This document shows positions 52,092 through 61,345 of a DNA stretch of 64,000 nt, piece after piece. The position numbers and the translations under genes were made by a program. Each line of letters opens with the position of its first letter. Within the stretch, counting starts at the first letter, position 1. The stretch is from CAKZNE01 sp964485405 (GTDB taxonomy: Bacteria > Bacteroidota > Bacteroidia > Flavobacteriales > Schleiferiaceae): the NCBI GenBank assembly GCA_964485405.1, contig CAZAJG010000012.1, forward strand, positions 1-64,000, given 5' to 3'. The notes beneath the pieces are model-generated. The model did not search any database and was not told where the DNA came from. It was given only the letters and a program-made list of their open reading frames with translations.

Positions 52092-52601
52092 ATGTTTAGT
52101 AAAAAAGTAGAAACTGCTCTTAATGAGCAAATCAAGATAGAGGCCGAGTCTTCACAGTTTTATTTAGCCATGGCCTCTTGGGCAGAAACCAAGGGATTAA
52201 ACGGTACCGCAGCTTTTCTGTATGAACATGCAGACGAAGAAAGAATGCATATGCTTAAACTGGTAAAGTTTGTAAATGAAAGAGGCGGACATGCCATCGT
52301 TCCTGCATTAGAGAAACCCCCAGTGGAATTTGAATCCTTGCAAAACATTTTTAAAAATTTACTCAATCACGAAATTTCGGTTACCGCTTCTATCAATAAT
52401 GTAGTGGATATTTGTTTGAGTGAAAAAGACTATCCTACCCATAACTTTATGCAGTGGTATGTGGCCGAGCAGATTGAAGAAGAAGCTTTGGCTAGAACCA
52501 TTATGGATAAAATGAATATGATTGGATCTGATAAAGGTGGTTTATACTTGTTTGATAGAGATTTGGAAAATCTTTCCGCTCAATCGGCAGATCAAGCCTA
52601 A
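52092..52601 (+). CDS. ftnA: Bacterial ferritin (FtnA type)
   Basis: A 169-residue four-helix iron-storage protein. The ferroxidase residues line up by number with E. coli FtnA: Glu17, Glu50, His53, Glu94 and Gln127. Twenty-four subunits form a shell that oxidises and stores iron in the cytoplasm. There is no haem-binding Met as in bacterioferritin. It stands alone with its own promoter, downstream of the haem-uptake locus and a candidate small RNA. Confidence 0.95.
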   Translation: MFSKKVETALNEQIKIEAESSQFYLAMASWAETKGLNGTAAFLYEHADEERMHMLKLVKFVNERGGHAIVPALEKPPVEFESLQNIFKNLLNHEISVTASINNVVDICLSEKDYPTHNFMQWYVAEQIEEEALARTIMDKMNMIGSDKGGLYLFDRDLENLSAQSADQA

Positions 52602-52707
52602 GTCAATCACAGGGTAAATCAGAGCAAAGCTATACCCCTGTTAAGATTTAACAAGACTTTAACTGGGAGAATAAAATTTTCATAGCATTTTCGCGTCATT
52701 AACTCAC

Positions 52708-52715
52708 TATTTTTG
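52708..52715 (+). promoter_or_regulatory. -7 element of the moxR-bat operon
   Basis: TATTTTTG matches TAnnTTTG, 51 nt before the moxR ATG. The region between ferritin and this site holds an imperfect hairpin (ACAGGGTA and TACCCCTGT near 52609-52643) with no T tract. Confidence 0.5.
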
Positions 52716-52766
52716 GCTTACTAGTCAAAAATTTGCTACTAAATAATTAAGGTTATCAGTACAATC

Positions 52767-53771
52767 ATGGAGACAACCAAGAGTGCTTCCGATATTCGGG
52801 AGCTCAATGAAAAAATTGAACAGGAAAGTGCCTTCATAGATCTTCTTATGATGGAGATTAATAAATCCATCATAGGGCAAAAGAAAATGTTAGAAAGGCT
52901 ACTCTTAGGCTTATTAGGAAACGGCCACATTTTACTAGAAGGAGTTCCAGGCTTAGCGAAAACGCTGGCCATTAATTCTCTTGCAAAAGCAATTTCAGCA
53001 GATTTTAGTCGGGTTCAGTTTACCCCCGATTTATTACCGTCTGATATTGTGGGAACCCAGATTTATAACATGCAACAGAATGAGTTTGCTATAAAAAAAG
53101 GTCCCATTTTTGCCAACTTTGTTCTAGCAGATGAAATAAACAGAGCGCCTGCTAAAGTGCAAAGTGCCTTGCTCGAAGCTATGCAGGAAAGGCAGATCAC
53201 CATCGGAAATCAAACCTTTAAACTTCCAGAGCCCTTTTTAGTTTTGGCTACGCAAAACCCTGTTGAACAGGAAGGAACATATCCGCTAGCGGAAGCACAA
53301 AGCGATCGTTTCATGTTAAAAACGGTTATCACGTATCCCAAACTAGAAGACGAAAGGCTCATTATGCGTCAAAATCTTCAAGGTGGTTTTGCAGAAATTA
53401 AGCCTGTAATCGGAACAGACACCATCTTGAAGGCCAGAAATGTAATTCAAGACGTTTACATGGATGAAAAGATTGAGAAATACATTCTAGATATCGTTTT
53501 TGCCACTAGGCGTCCGGACGAATACCGAATGCCTTCTTTAAAGTCCTTAATCAGTTTTGGGGCTTCACCTAGAGGAAGTATAAATTTGGCTAATGCAGCT
53601 CGCGTATATGCCTTTATTAAAAGAAGAGGATATGTGATCCCTGAAGATGTAAGGGCCGTGGCTGAAGATATTTTACGTCACAGAATTGGCATTACGTACG
53701 AAGCGGAAGCGGAGAACATAAGTAGTGAGGACATCATCAGTCAGATTCTTGATCACGTAGAAGTACCATAA
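52767..53771 (+). CDS. MoxR family AAA+ ATPase
   Basis: A 334-residue AAA+ ATPase of the MoxR group. Walker A is GVPGLAKT (about 57-64), Walker B is VLADEINRAP (about 119-128) and the sensor segment ATQNPVEQEGTYPLAEAQSDRF is complete. MoxR proteins act as chaperones with von Willebrand factor A partners, which here are encoded by the following DUF58 and bat genes. First gene of an eight-gene rightward operon. Confidence 0.94.
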   Translation: METTKSASDIRELNEKIEQESAFIDLLMMEINKSIIGQKKMLERLLLGLLGNGHILLEGVPGLAKTLAINSLAKAISADFSRVQFTPDLLPSDIVGTQIYNMQQNEFAIKKGPIFANFVLADEINRAPAKVQSALLEAMQERQITIGNQTFKLPEPFLVLATQNPVEQEGTYPLAEAQSDRFMLKTVITYPKLEDERLIMRQNLQGGFAEIKPVIGTDTILKARNVIQDVYMDEKIEKYILDIVFATRRPDEYRMPSLKSLISFGASPRGSINLANAARVYAFIKRRGYVIPEDVRAVAEDILRHRIGITYEAEAENISSEDIISQILDHVEVP

Positions 53772-53786
53772 ATTGAACTTGAGGTA

Positions 53787-54656
53787 ATGAACACCCAGGA
53801 TCTTCTCAAAAAAGTCCGCAGAATAGAAATTAAAACTCGAAGACTCTCCAATCATCTTTTTTCTGGAGAATACCACAGTAGTTTTAAAGGGAGAGGTATG
53901 GCCTTTAGTGAAGTACGCAAGTACGAATACGGGGATGATATCCGAGCAATCGATTGGAACGTTACTGCACGACTAAACGAACCTTACATTAAAGTTTTTG
54001 AGGAAGAAAGAGAGCTCACTTTGATGCTGATGGTGGATGTAAGTGGATCTGGCTCCTTTGGTTCTAGGGTGCAGCTAAAGCGTGAAATGATTACTGAGAT
54101 TTGTGCTACACTTGCCTTTTCTGCCATTCAAAACAACGATAAAGTAGGCGTCATCTTCTTTAGCGATAAAGTAGAGTTGTTTATTCCCCCTAAAAAAGGA
54201 AAAACACATACACTCCGAATCATTCGCGAATTGATAGAGTTTGAGCCCACTAGTCATAAAACCAACCTGGACGAAGCTTTTAAATACTTTTCTAGCATTC
54301 AGAAAAAGAGAGCGATCGTTTTTGTTCTTTCTGACTTTATGGATGAGCAATATCGCGACTCGCTAAAGATTATGTCAAAAAGACATGATGTTACGGGTAT
54401 CCGGGTTTTTGATCCTCGAGAAGAAGATCTTCCAAAACTGGGTTTACTGCCTATGAAAGATTTGGAAACGCAAAAAACGCATTGGGTAAACACCTCTTCT
54501 AAAAAGCTTAGAAAGGAATTGAAAAATCGTTTTCATAGAAGCTTTAGCTATTTCAAAGAATCCTTTCTTAAAAGCGGAGCTGGTCAATTATCCATCCGGA
54601 TTGATGAATCTTATCCTGCAAAACTATTAGGGTATTTTAAACAAAAAAGTGCCTGA
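53787..54656 (+). CDS. DUF58 domain protein
   Basis: A 289-residue cytoplasmic protein of the DUF58 family. RRIEIKTRRLSNHLFSGEYHSSFKGRG (about 8-34) and the family signature VRKYEYGDDIRAIDWN (about 44-59) are followed by a vWA-like fold with a MIDAS-type DVSGSGSFG (about 80). It lies 15 nt after moxR and overlaps the next start (TGATG). Its role within the bat set is not known. Confidence 0.9.
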   Translation: MNTQDLLKKVRRIEIKTRRLSNHLFSGEYHSSFKGRGMAFSEVRKYEYGDDIRAIDWNVTARLNEPYIKVFEEERELTLMLMVDVSGSGSFGSRVQLKREMITEICATLAFSAIQNNDKVGVIFFSDKVELFIPPKKGKTHTLRIIRELIEFEPTSHKTNLDEAFKYFSSIQKKRAIVFVLSDFMDEQYRDSLKIMSKRHDVTGIRVFDPREEDLPKLGLLPMKDLETQKTHWVNTSSKKLRKELKNRFHRSFSYFKESFLKSGAGQLSIRIDESYPAKLLGYFKQKSA

Positions 54657-55579
54657 TGAAAAAACCGATTTTATTCATACTGTTCTTATTCAGCCTCTTT
54701 GCACAAGCACAGGAAAACTCTTTTTCTGCGCAAGTGGATACCAATAAAATCCTAATTGGGGAACAGATCACTCTTTCGCTAAATGCTAAGATTCCAGCAC
54801 AAATAGAACATACTTGGCCCATATTTTCAGATACGCTGGCGGGTTTCGAACTGATTGATGTTTCAAAACTAGACACCCTCAAAACAGGAGATTATTGGAC
54901 TTTAAAACAAGAGCTTACAGTTACTTCTTTCGATTCTGGATATTCTGCTATTCCACCAATCTCCATTCAGTTTGGTGGAAACACCTTACAAAGTGAAGCC
55001 ATAGGTATTGCGATAGGATTTCCTGAATTTGATGAGGAAGTGGAGCTGTATGATATCAAAAAACCTTTGGAAGTACCGCCAAACTGGTGGCCCGTTATTC
55101 TTATTGTGGGTGGTGGAATATTACTCGCAGTAGCCCTATTCTTTATAGCTAGATCCATAAAGGCGAAAAAACTTCCCGAAATGAAGGCTCCAAAAATTGT
55201 ATTAGCTCCGCATATAGAGGCAATGCAAAGGCTTCAAAAATTGGAGAATGATGGCTTATGGCAAAAAGGAGAGATTAAAGCCTATTACTCTCAACTAACA
55301 GATATTTTAAGGATGTACATGGAAAGGCAGTTCAACGTTCAGGCCATGGAAAGCACAGCCGAAGAAGTAATTGAACTCTTGGAGCGCCAAGTGCTGCCCT
55401 CTTCTCACCTAGCAGAGCTCAGACCTATGCTTAGAACGAGTGACTTGGTAAAGTTTGCTAAGGTTAAACCACTCTCAGAAGAGAATCATAGAGCACTCGC
55501 CCTTGTTCGTCAGTTTGTAGATATAACAAAACCTCAACAAGAAACTAAAGCAGAAGAAAATGTGGAAGGATCAGTTTGA
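54656..55579 (+). CDS. Membrane protein of the bat operon (between DUF58 and BatA)
   Basis: A 307-residue protein with a signal peptide (MKKPILFILFLFSLFAQA), a periplasmic beta domain (about 20-140), one membrane segment (about 143-166) and a cytoplasmic helical part with LTDILRMYMERQFNVQAMESTAEEVIELL, similar to the C-terminal region of BatD and DUF4381 proteins. No symbol is in general use. It overlaps its neighbours on both sides (1 nt with DUF58, 20 nt with batA), showing tight coupling. Confidence 0.75.
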   Translation: MKKPILFILFLFSLFAQAQENSFSAQVDTNKILIGEQITLSLNAKIPAQIEHTWPIFSDTLAGFELIDVSKLDTLKTGDYWTLKQELTVTSFDSGYSAIPPISIQFGGNTLQSEAIGIAIGFPEFDEEVELYDIKKPLEVPPNWWPVILIVGGGILLAVALFFIARSIKAKKLPEMKAPKIVLAPHIEAMQRLQKLENDGLWQKGEIKAYYSQLTDILRMYMERQFNVQAMESTAEEVIELLERQVLPSSHLAELRPMLRTSDLVKFAKVKPLSEENHRALALVRQFVDITKPQQETKAEENVEGSV

Positions 55580-56561
55580 AAATCCCGAATTTTTCTGGTT
55601 GCTACTCCTTATTCCGATATTGGGTTTCTGGATGTGGTATACCCGAAACAAAAAGCAAGCGGAGCTTCAATTTTCTAGTGCATCCGTATTGGCTAAGTCA
55701 ACCAACAATGGTTTAGCTCTTTTGCGGTTTTTACCTGATATTTTCAGACTTGCAGCCTTAGCCCTCATTATTTTCGGTTTGGCGCGCCCAAGAACAACCG
55801 AGGAAACATCTAAAACTAAATCTTCTGAAGGAATAGATATTGTCTTAGCGATTGATGTTTCGCCCAGTATGTTAGCCAAAGACCTTAAACCAAATCGGTT
55901 AGAAGCCACAAAGAAGGTAGCTTCTGAGTTTGTACAGGAAAGGCCCGGAGACCGAATTGGTTTGGTAATTTATGCTGCCGAAAGTTTTACCCAAACCCCT
56001 ATTACTAGCGACCATAAAGTATTGATAAACTCACTAGAGAGTATCAAGTATGGTTTACTGGCCAATGGAACCGCTATTGGCTCTGGGCTTGCTACAGCTG
56101 TAAGTCGATTAAAGGATAGTAAAGCTAAAAGTAAAGTGGCTATTCTCTTAACCGATGGGGAAAACAATTCTGGTAACATTAATCCGTTAACCGCTGCACA
56201 ATTGGCAAAAGAATTCAACATTAGAACGTACACTATTGGCGTAGGAACAAAAGGAAAAGCCCTAACACCTACAGCCATCGATTACAACGGAAAATTCATT
56301 TACAAACGAGTGAAGGTTAACATTGATGAAGATTTATTGAAGAATATAGCCGAGCAAACAGGTGGCCTATACTTTAGAGCAACCAACAACGATAAGCTCA
56401 AAGAAATTTATGCTGAAATCGACAAATTGGAAAAAACAAAGCTTCAGGAATTGAAGTTTTACTCGTACGATGAAAAATTTGATCGATTTGTATTGATTGG
56501 TTTTATTCTATTTGGCCTGGAGTTATTATTGAGATATACCGTATTAAAGAGCTTTATCTGA
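55560..56561 (+). CDS. batA: vWA membrane protein BatA
   Basis: A 333-residue membrane protein with two N-terminal membrane segments (about 9-27, 58-77), a von Willebrand A domain (about 90-290) with MIDAS residues in AIDVSPSML and the Asp of LLTDGENN, and a C-terminal membrane segment (about 310-328). In Bacteroides and other bacteria the Bat proteins form a membrane complex linked to oxygen or oxidative-stress tolerance. It overlaps the preceding gene by 20 nt and the batB start by one base. Confidence 0.9.
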   Translation: MWKDQFENPEFFWLLLLIPILGFWMWYTRNKKQAELQFSSASVLAKSTNNGLALLRFLPDIFRLAALALIIFGLARPRTTEETSKTKSSEGIDIVLAIDVSPSMLAKDLKPNRLEATKKVASEFVQERPGDRIGLVIYAAESFTQTPITSDHKVLINSLESIKYGLLANGTAIGSGLATAVSRLKDSKAKSKVAILLTDGENNSGNINPLTAAQLAKEFNIRTYTIGVGTKGKALTPTAIDYNGKFIYKRVKVNIDEDLLKNIAEQTGGLYFRATNNDKLKEIYAEIDKLEKTKLQELKFYSYDEKFDRFVLIGFILFGLELLLRYTVLKSFI

Positions 56562-57610
56562 TGTATGAATTAGATCATCCATATTACTTCTATCTCCTAC
56601 TTGCACTGCCCATTGTTCTGCTATTCTATTTCACTATGGTGGTTTGGAAAAGAAGAGCACGAAAAGCCTTTGGTGATGCAGAGCTGCTCAAACAACTCGC
56701 TCCTGAAAAGAGTAATAATAAACCTCTTATCCGGCTAATTCTTTCCCTTCTCATCTTAGCACTTTTGGCAATAGGCTTAGTGAACCCTAAAGTGGGAACA
56801 AGTCTTCAAAAAGTAAAAAGAGAAGGAGTAGATATCGTTTTCGCTCTGGATATCAGCAAGAGTATGTTGGCGGAAGATATTCAACCCAACCGACTGGCTA
56901 AAGCCAAGCAACTTATATCACGTACGCTGGATGAACTGGTAAGCGACCGGGTGGGAATTATCATTTATGCCGGCCAAGCGTATCCACAACTTCCTATTAC
57001 CACCGATTACGGTGCAGCTCGTTTGTTTTTAAAATCTATTGATACGGATATTATCCCTTCACAGGGCACGGCCATAGCTGAAGCCATTGATCTCTCTACC
57101 GATTATTTTGATGATGTAAACCAGAAAAACAGAGTACTCATATTATTGAGCGATGGAGAAGATCATGAAGAAGGCTACACCGAGGCTGTAGAACGTGCTC
57201 AAGAAAATGGCATTTCCATCTTTACCATTGGCATAGGAACCAAGCAAGGAGCGCCTATCCCATCCATCAACTCTAAAGGATATCGCAGTGGTTACAAAAG
57301 AGATAAAGCTGGAGAAGTAGTGGTTTCTCAACTCCAAGATGAAGTACTCCGAAATATAGCCGAACTAGGAGGTGGTCAGTATTTGAATGGTATAGACACG
57401 AAACAGGTTGTAGACTTCTTAATGGAGTCCATCCAGGATATGGAAAAGAAAGAATTTGAAACTCAAATTTTTTCTGATTACGAAGATCAGTTTCAGTGGT
57501 TTTTAGGATTTGCTCTTATTCTTTTGGTTGTTGATATATTTATCCTGGAAAGAAAAACACAATGGTTTAAAAAACTAAACTTGTTTGAAAATGAAGAAGA
57601 TAATCGCTAA
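56561..57610 (+). CDS. batB: vWA membrane protein BatB
   Basis: A 349-residue paralogue of BatA with the same plan: two membrane segments (about 9-27, 59-77), a vWA domain with MIDAS in ALDISKSML and LLSDGEDHEEG, and a C-terminal membrane segment (about 308-327). BatA and BatB interact in known systems. Its 3' end overlaps the batC start by 20 nt. Confidence 0.9.
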   Translation: MYELDHPYYFYLLLALPIVLLFYFTMVVWKRRARKAFGDAELLKQLAPEKSNNKPLIRLILSLLILALLAIGLVNPKVGTSLQKVKREGVDIVFALDISKSMLAEDIQPNRLAKAKQLISRTLDELVSDRVGIIIYAGQAYPQLPITTDYGAARLFLKSIDTDIIPSQGTAIAEAIDLSTDYFDDVNQKNRVLILLSDGEDHEEGYTEAVERAQENGISIFTIGIGTKQGAPIPSINSKGYRSGYKRDKAGEVVVSQLQDEVLRNIAELGGGQYLNGIDTKQVVDFLMESIQDMEKKEFETQIFSDYEDQFQWFLGFALILLVVDIFILERKTQWFKKLNLFENEEDNR

Positions 57611-58382
57611 CCTTTTAATGTTGTTTATTTCTTTAGCCGCTTACGGTCAGAAGAAATATGGTGAGGTTGTAAAAGAAGGGAATGAAGCCTATGCTGCTGG
57701 AAAGTATAGTGAAGCCGAAGTGGCTTATAAAAAATCCATTGAGGCAAATGAAAAACCCATAGAAGGAACCTACAATTTGGGGAACTCGTTGTACAAACAA
57801 GATCGATTTGAGGAAGCAGAAGCCCACTATCAAAAAGCTTTAAATCTCGCTCAAAACGATAAAACCAAAGCTGAAGCCTACCACAATCTCGGAAATACTT
57901 ATTTAAAACAAGAGAAATTAAAAGAAGCTATAAACGCCTACAAAGATGCTTTAAAGCTCAACCCAAAAGACGGGCAAACTCGATATAACCTAGCCAAATC
58001 CATTCAAGAAAAGAAAAAACAAGAGCAACAACAACAACAGGATAAGGATCAGAAAAAAGACGACAAACAGGACAAGAAAGATCAAAAAGACCAACAGGAT
58101 AAGAATAAAGATAAGCAGGACAAGGACCAAGATTCTAAAAAAGATAAAGACGAGAAAGACGATAAGGGAAAGGAGGATCAGGACAAAAAAGATTCGAATA
58201 AGCCTGAGAAAAATAATGAGCAGGGGAAAAATAAAAATGCTCAACCTCAAAAAGGAGAGATTTCAAGAGAGGATGCCGAACGTTTGCTCCAGGCCTTATC
58301 TCGGAAAGAACAAGAGCTTCAGAAAAAAATGAATCAGAAGAAAATTAAAACTCAACCTATAACCACCGAAAAAGATTGGTAA
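57591..58382 (+). CDS. batC: TPR protein BatC with charged low-complexity tail
   Basis: A 263-residue protein. The ATG at 57591 gives a signal sequence (MKKIIANLLMLFISLAAYG); a TTG two codons earlier is disregarded. Tetratricopeptide repeats cover about 22-135 (AYAAGKYSEAEVAYKKS, YNLGNSLYKQDRFEEAEAHY). A strongly biased stretch of Lys, Asp, Gln and Glu follows (about 138-215), then a short helix ending LQKKMNQKKIKTQP. The bias leaves the antisense strand with a spurious hydrophobic frame. Confidence 0.88.
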   Translation: MKKIIANLLMLFISLAAYGQKKYGEVVKEGNEAYAAGKYSEAEVAYKKSIEANEKPIEGTYNLGNSLYKQDRFEEAEAHYQKALNLAQNDKTKAEAYHNLGNTYLKQEKLKEAINAYKDALKLNPKDGQTRYNLAKSIQEKKKQEQQQQQDKDQKKDDKQDKKDQKDQQDKNKDKQDKDQDSKKDKDEKDDKGKEDQDKKDSNKPEKNNEQGKNKNAQPQKGEISREDAERLLQALSRKEQELQKKMNQKKIKTQPITTEKDW

Positions 58383-58384
58383 GC

Positions 58385-60157
58385 ATGAAAAAAACAATCT
58401 GGTTTATAGGGTTTTTTCTCTTATCAAGCGTATGCTCCTTTGCTCAGGTATCCTTTACAGCGAAGGCAAATCGCTATAAGGTTGGCAAAAATGAGCAGTT
58501 TACAGTTGAGTTTAAGATCAATGACTCCGGTAGGCAGTTTAAAGCTCCAGATTTTGGTGGACTCAGGGTATCCAGCGGTCCAAATCAATCCTCTACCAGC
58601 TACATTGATAATTATGGAATGCGCCAAAACTTAAGTTTTAGCTATGTGCTTAGTGGGAGTAAGCCTGGAAAATACACCATAGGTTCAGCGAGCATCAACG
58701 TAGAAGGTAAAACTTATAAAACGGAACCCATTACTATTGAGGTGACAGAAAAGTCTAGTCGCCCAAATAACCCTAACGATCCCTACAGCGTAGCTGCAAG
58801 TTCTGCCTTTATGAAAGTACGGGTGAATAAGTCTACTGCTTATCAAGGAGAACCTATTATTGCTTCTTATAAGCTTTATTACAGTGTTAATATTGGTGGT
58901 TATGAAGTTTTAGAACGCCCTTCCTATACAGGCTTCTACCAAGAAAATATTGAGCTTAAACCCCGAAATGGCTCTTCCGAGCGTTATGGAGATAAGAGCT
59001 ATCAAACCGGTATCATAGAACAGCTTCTCTTGATTCCTCAAAAAAGTGGCCAAATCAAACCTGGTAACTTGGAAGTAAGAATACCGACTTCTGTTCCTAC
59101 CAACAGACGTGATATTTTTGGAAGAAGAATGACGCAAAAGGTAAATCAAACGTCAGAAGCTTCTTTCCCCACTTTAAATATTAAGCCACTACCTGAAAAA
59201 GGAAAACCAAGCAGCTTTGATGGTGCGGTGGGTAACTTTGATATGGACGTAAGCTTAAGTAGGGAACAAGTAAATGCAAATGAATCCGTAACCTTAAAAA
59301 TAAAGCTGAGCGGAAAGGGAAATATCAAACTTGTAGAAAGTCCAAAACCAGAAATTCCTTCTGCCTTTGAAGTATACGATCCTAAATTTACAGAAAGGGT
59401 TGATGTAAGTGCAGCCGGTATGAACGGTAGTAAAACTTATGAGTATCTCCTTATTCCTCGTTACAATGGGACTTACAAAATAGCCCCCATCAGTTTTAGT
59501 TATTTTGATCCAAAAAAAGAAGAGTACAAAACCATTACATCCGAAGCTTTTGAAATTGAAGTTATTGGTGGAGCAGCCAACCCAGGAAGTATAACCAATA
59601 CAGGAGGCAACCCTACAGCCAGTAAAGAGAGTGTGAGTTTAATCGGAAACGATATACTTTACATAAAAACCAAGGCAGATAGCTTTACTGAAAAAGGAAG
59701 TCGTTTCTTTAAAACTACCTCTTTCTATGCCTTGCTTACCACACTTTTAATTTTGCCGTTGGGCATGATTGGCTTTTCATTGGTTAGCAAAAATCGGAAT
59801 ACGGACACGAAAAAAGTGAAACAAGGTAAAGCCGGTAAAGTAGCACGTAAACATCTTGCGGAAGCGCAAAAGATGCTAGAATCGAATGCAAATGATGCAT
59901 TTTACCTGGCTCTATCTTCTGCTATTTGGGGCTATTTTTCAGATAAACTGAGTATTCCTCAAAGTAAAATCAGTAAAGACAATATTGTAGAGGCACTAAA
60001 ATCTAAACAGGTGGAACAATCGTTAATCGACCAAGCTTTGGATCTGATGAATCGGGCCGAAATGGCGAGGTTTGCCATTGCTGGCGAGTCAAGCACTACG
60101 CAGGATTATGAAGAAACCGTAACTGTTATAACCGAAATTGAAAAGCAAATAGGATGA
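58385..60157 (+). CDS. batD: BatD oxygen-tolerance protein
   Basis: A 590-residue protein with a signal peptide (MKKTIWFIGFFLLSSVCSFA), several periplasmic immunoglobulin-like domains (about 22-420; GSKPGKYTIGSASINVEGK is typical of the BatD first domain), one membrane segment (about 445-465) and a cytoplasmic helical domain. The ATG at 58385 is preferred over a TTG three codons earlier because it gives the signal peptide directly. It starts 2 nt after batC and overlaps batE by 4 nt. Confidence 0.9.
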   Translation: MKKTIWFIGFFLLSSVCSFAQVSFTAKANRYKVGKNEQFTVEFKINDSGRQFKAPDFGGLRVSSGPNQSSTSYIDNYGMRQNLSFSYVLSGSKPGKYTIGSASINVEGKTYKTEPITIEVTEKSSRPNNPNDPYSVAASSAFMKVRVNKSTAYQGEPIIASYKLYYSVNIGGYEVLERPSYTGFYQENIELKPRNGSSERYGDKSYQTGIIEQLLLIPQKSGQIKPGNLEVRIPTSVPTNRRDIFGRRMTQKVNQTSEASFPTLNIKPLPEKGKPSSFDGAVGNFDMDVSLSREQVNANESVTLKIKLSGKGNIKLVESPKPEIPSAFEVYDPKFTERVDVSAAGMNGSKTYEYLLIPRYNGTYKIAPISFSYFDPKKEEYKTITSEAFEIEVIGGAANPGSITNTGGNPTASKESVSLIGNDILYIKTKADSFTEKGSRFFKTTSFYALLTTLLILPLGMIGFSLVSKNRNTDTKKVKQGKAGKVARKHLAEAQKMLESNANDAFYLALSSAIWGYFSDKLSIPQSKISKDNIVEALKSKQVEQSLIDQALDLMNRAEMARFAIAGESSTTQDYEETVTVITEIEKQIG

Positions 60158-60897
60158 AAAAGTTCTTTTACACCCTGCTAATCGGTTTAAGCCTTTTTGG
60201 GCAGTCAAAAGGTCAATCCGAACTTTTTGAGCAAGCCAATGCCGCTTACGATGCCGCTGAGTATGACAAAGCTATTGACTTATACGACAGCATCGTTCAG
60301 CAAGGTTTTGAAAATGTGGCAACCTACTACAACCTAGGTAACGCTTATTACAAGAAAGGCGAGCTAGGCGCTTCTATTCTCTATTATGAAAAAGCCGCTC
60401 AACTTAGCCCTAGAGATGTAGATATTCAAAACAACCTAAAAGTAGCGCGTAAATCGGTTATTGATAAGTTTGAAGTAGTGCCTCAACCCCTCGTAAAAAC
60501 CGCGTATCTAGGCCTAGTAAGGTGGTTTCAGCCAGATACATGGGGCTGGATCAGTCTTTTCTTTTTTGTTGTTTTGGTGTTGGGCTGTTACTTTTATCTC
60601 TTTACCTCTATGCGTAAAGCCGGTTTTTCTATTGCTTTAGTAGGTTTAATTATTGGTCTTGCGAGTTTATCTCTTGCCTATGCACATACCTCTTATCTAG
60701 AGAAAAATGTTCCTGCTATAATCATGGCTACCAGTAGTTATGTAAAAAGTGCACCCAGCGAAGGAGCTGAAGATGCTTTCATATTACACGAAGGAACTAA
60801 GGCAATTTTACTGGATGAATTAGACGATTGGAGTAAAATCAAGCTTATTGACGGAAAAATTGGTTGGATTCCATCCGAAGACCTACGTAAGATTTAA
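60154..60897 (+). CDS. batE: BatE TPR and SH3 protein
   Basis: A 247-residue protein: signal peptide (MKKFFYTLLIGLSLFGQSKG), TPR repeats (about 25-105; YDAAEYDKAIDLYD, YYNLGNAYYKKGELG), two membrane segments (about 130-148, 157-175) and a bacterial SH3 domain at the C terminus (about 185-247; ATSSYVKSAPSEGAEDAFILHEG, GKIGWIPSEDL). The arrangement is that of BatE. It closes the operon; the next gene is convergent and ends 5 nt away, leaving no room for a separate terminator. Confidence 0.88.
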   Translation: MKKFFYTLLIGLSLFGQSKGQSELFEQANAAYDAAEYDKAIDLYDSIVQQGFENVATYYNLGNAYYKKGELGASILYYEKAAQLSPRDVDIQNNLKVARKSVIDKFEVVPQPLVKTAYLGLVRWFQPDTWGWISLFFFVVLVLGCYFYLFTSMRKAGFSIALVGLIIGLASLSLAYAHTSYLEKNVPAIIMATSSYVKSAPSEGAEDAFILHEGTKAILLDELDDWSKIKLIDGKIGWIPSEDLRKI

Positions 60898-60902
60898 AAG
60901 GC

Positions 60903-61343
60903 TTACTCTTCCCCTATGTCTTCATTCCACTCTTGTGGATTGGCAGCAATAAAATCATCCATTAGTCTTTTGCATTCTGGATTGTCTACCACCTCTATTT
61001 CTATTCCGCGCGATTTAAGTAGCTCCTCCTCGCCCATAAAGGTTCTGTTTTCACCTATCACTACTTTAGGAATACCATAAAGCATAATAGCTCCGCTACA
61101 CATAGAACAAGGGGACAAAGTGGTGTAGATCACAGATTCTTTATAAACCTTAGCTGGCAATCTTCCTGCATTCTCTAAGGCATCCATTTCTCCATGTAAC
61201 ACAGCACTTCCATTTTGCATTCTACGATTGTGTCCTCGGCCAATAATTTTGCCTTTATGCACCAAAACTGAACCAATGGGGATACCTCCTTCTTCTAAAC
61301 CCTTTTGTGCTTCTCGTATTGCCTCTCGTAAAAAAGTATCCAT
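60903..61343 (-). CDS. Yeast-type (FCY1-like) cytosine deaminase
   Basis: A 146-residue zinc deaminase. The zinc ligands are His50 (HGEMDA), Cys79 and Cys82 (SPCSMC), and the proton shuttle is Glu52. These and Asn39 and Phe102 lie exactly 12 positions before their equivalents in yeast cytosine deaminase (62, 91, 94, 64, 51, 114). The C terminus ANPQEWNEDIGEE matches the yeast lid that carries the substrate-binding Trp and Asp. This fits cytosine to uracil conversion (pyrimidine salvage) rather than TadA or guanine deaminase. It overlaps nothing; the SdpI-like gene ends 2 nt upstream. Confidence 0.85.
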   Translation of the reverse strand: MDTFLREAIREAQKGLEEGGIPIGSVLVHKGKIIGRGHNRRMQNGSAVLHGEMDALENAGRLPAKVYKESVIYTTLSPCSMCSGAIMLYGIPKVVIGENRTFMGEEELLKSRGIEIEVVDNPECKRLMDDFIAANPQEWNEDIGEE

Positions 61344-61345
61344 CT

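Noticed and set aside
52609..52643. Imperfect hairpin after ferritin as its terminator
   Set aside because: The stem is interrupted and no T tract follows; left unannotated.
57990..58250. Hydrophobic 86-residue minus-strand frame, apparently a membrane protein
   Set aside because: It is the antisense of the Lys/Asp/Gln-rich stretch of BatC; such bias always gives Ile/Leu/Phe-rich complements.
60903..61343. Annotation as tRNA adenosine deaminase (tadA) or guanine deaminase
   Set aside because: The C-terminal lid and spacing of catalytic residues follow yeast cytosine deaminase instead.
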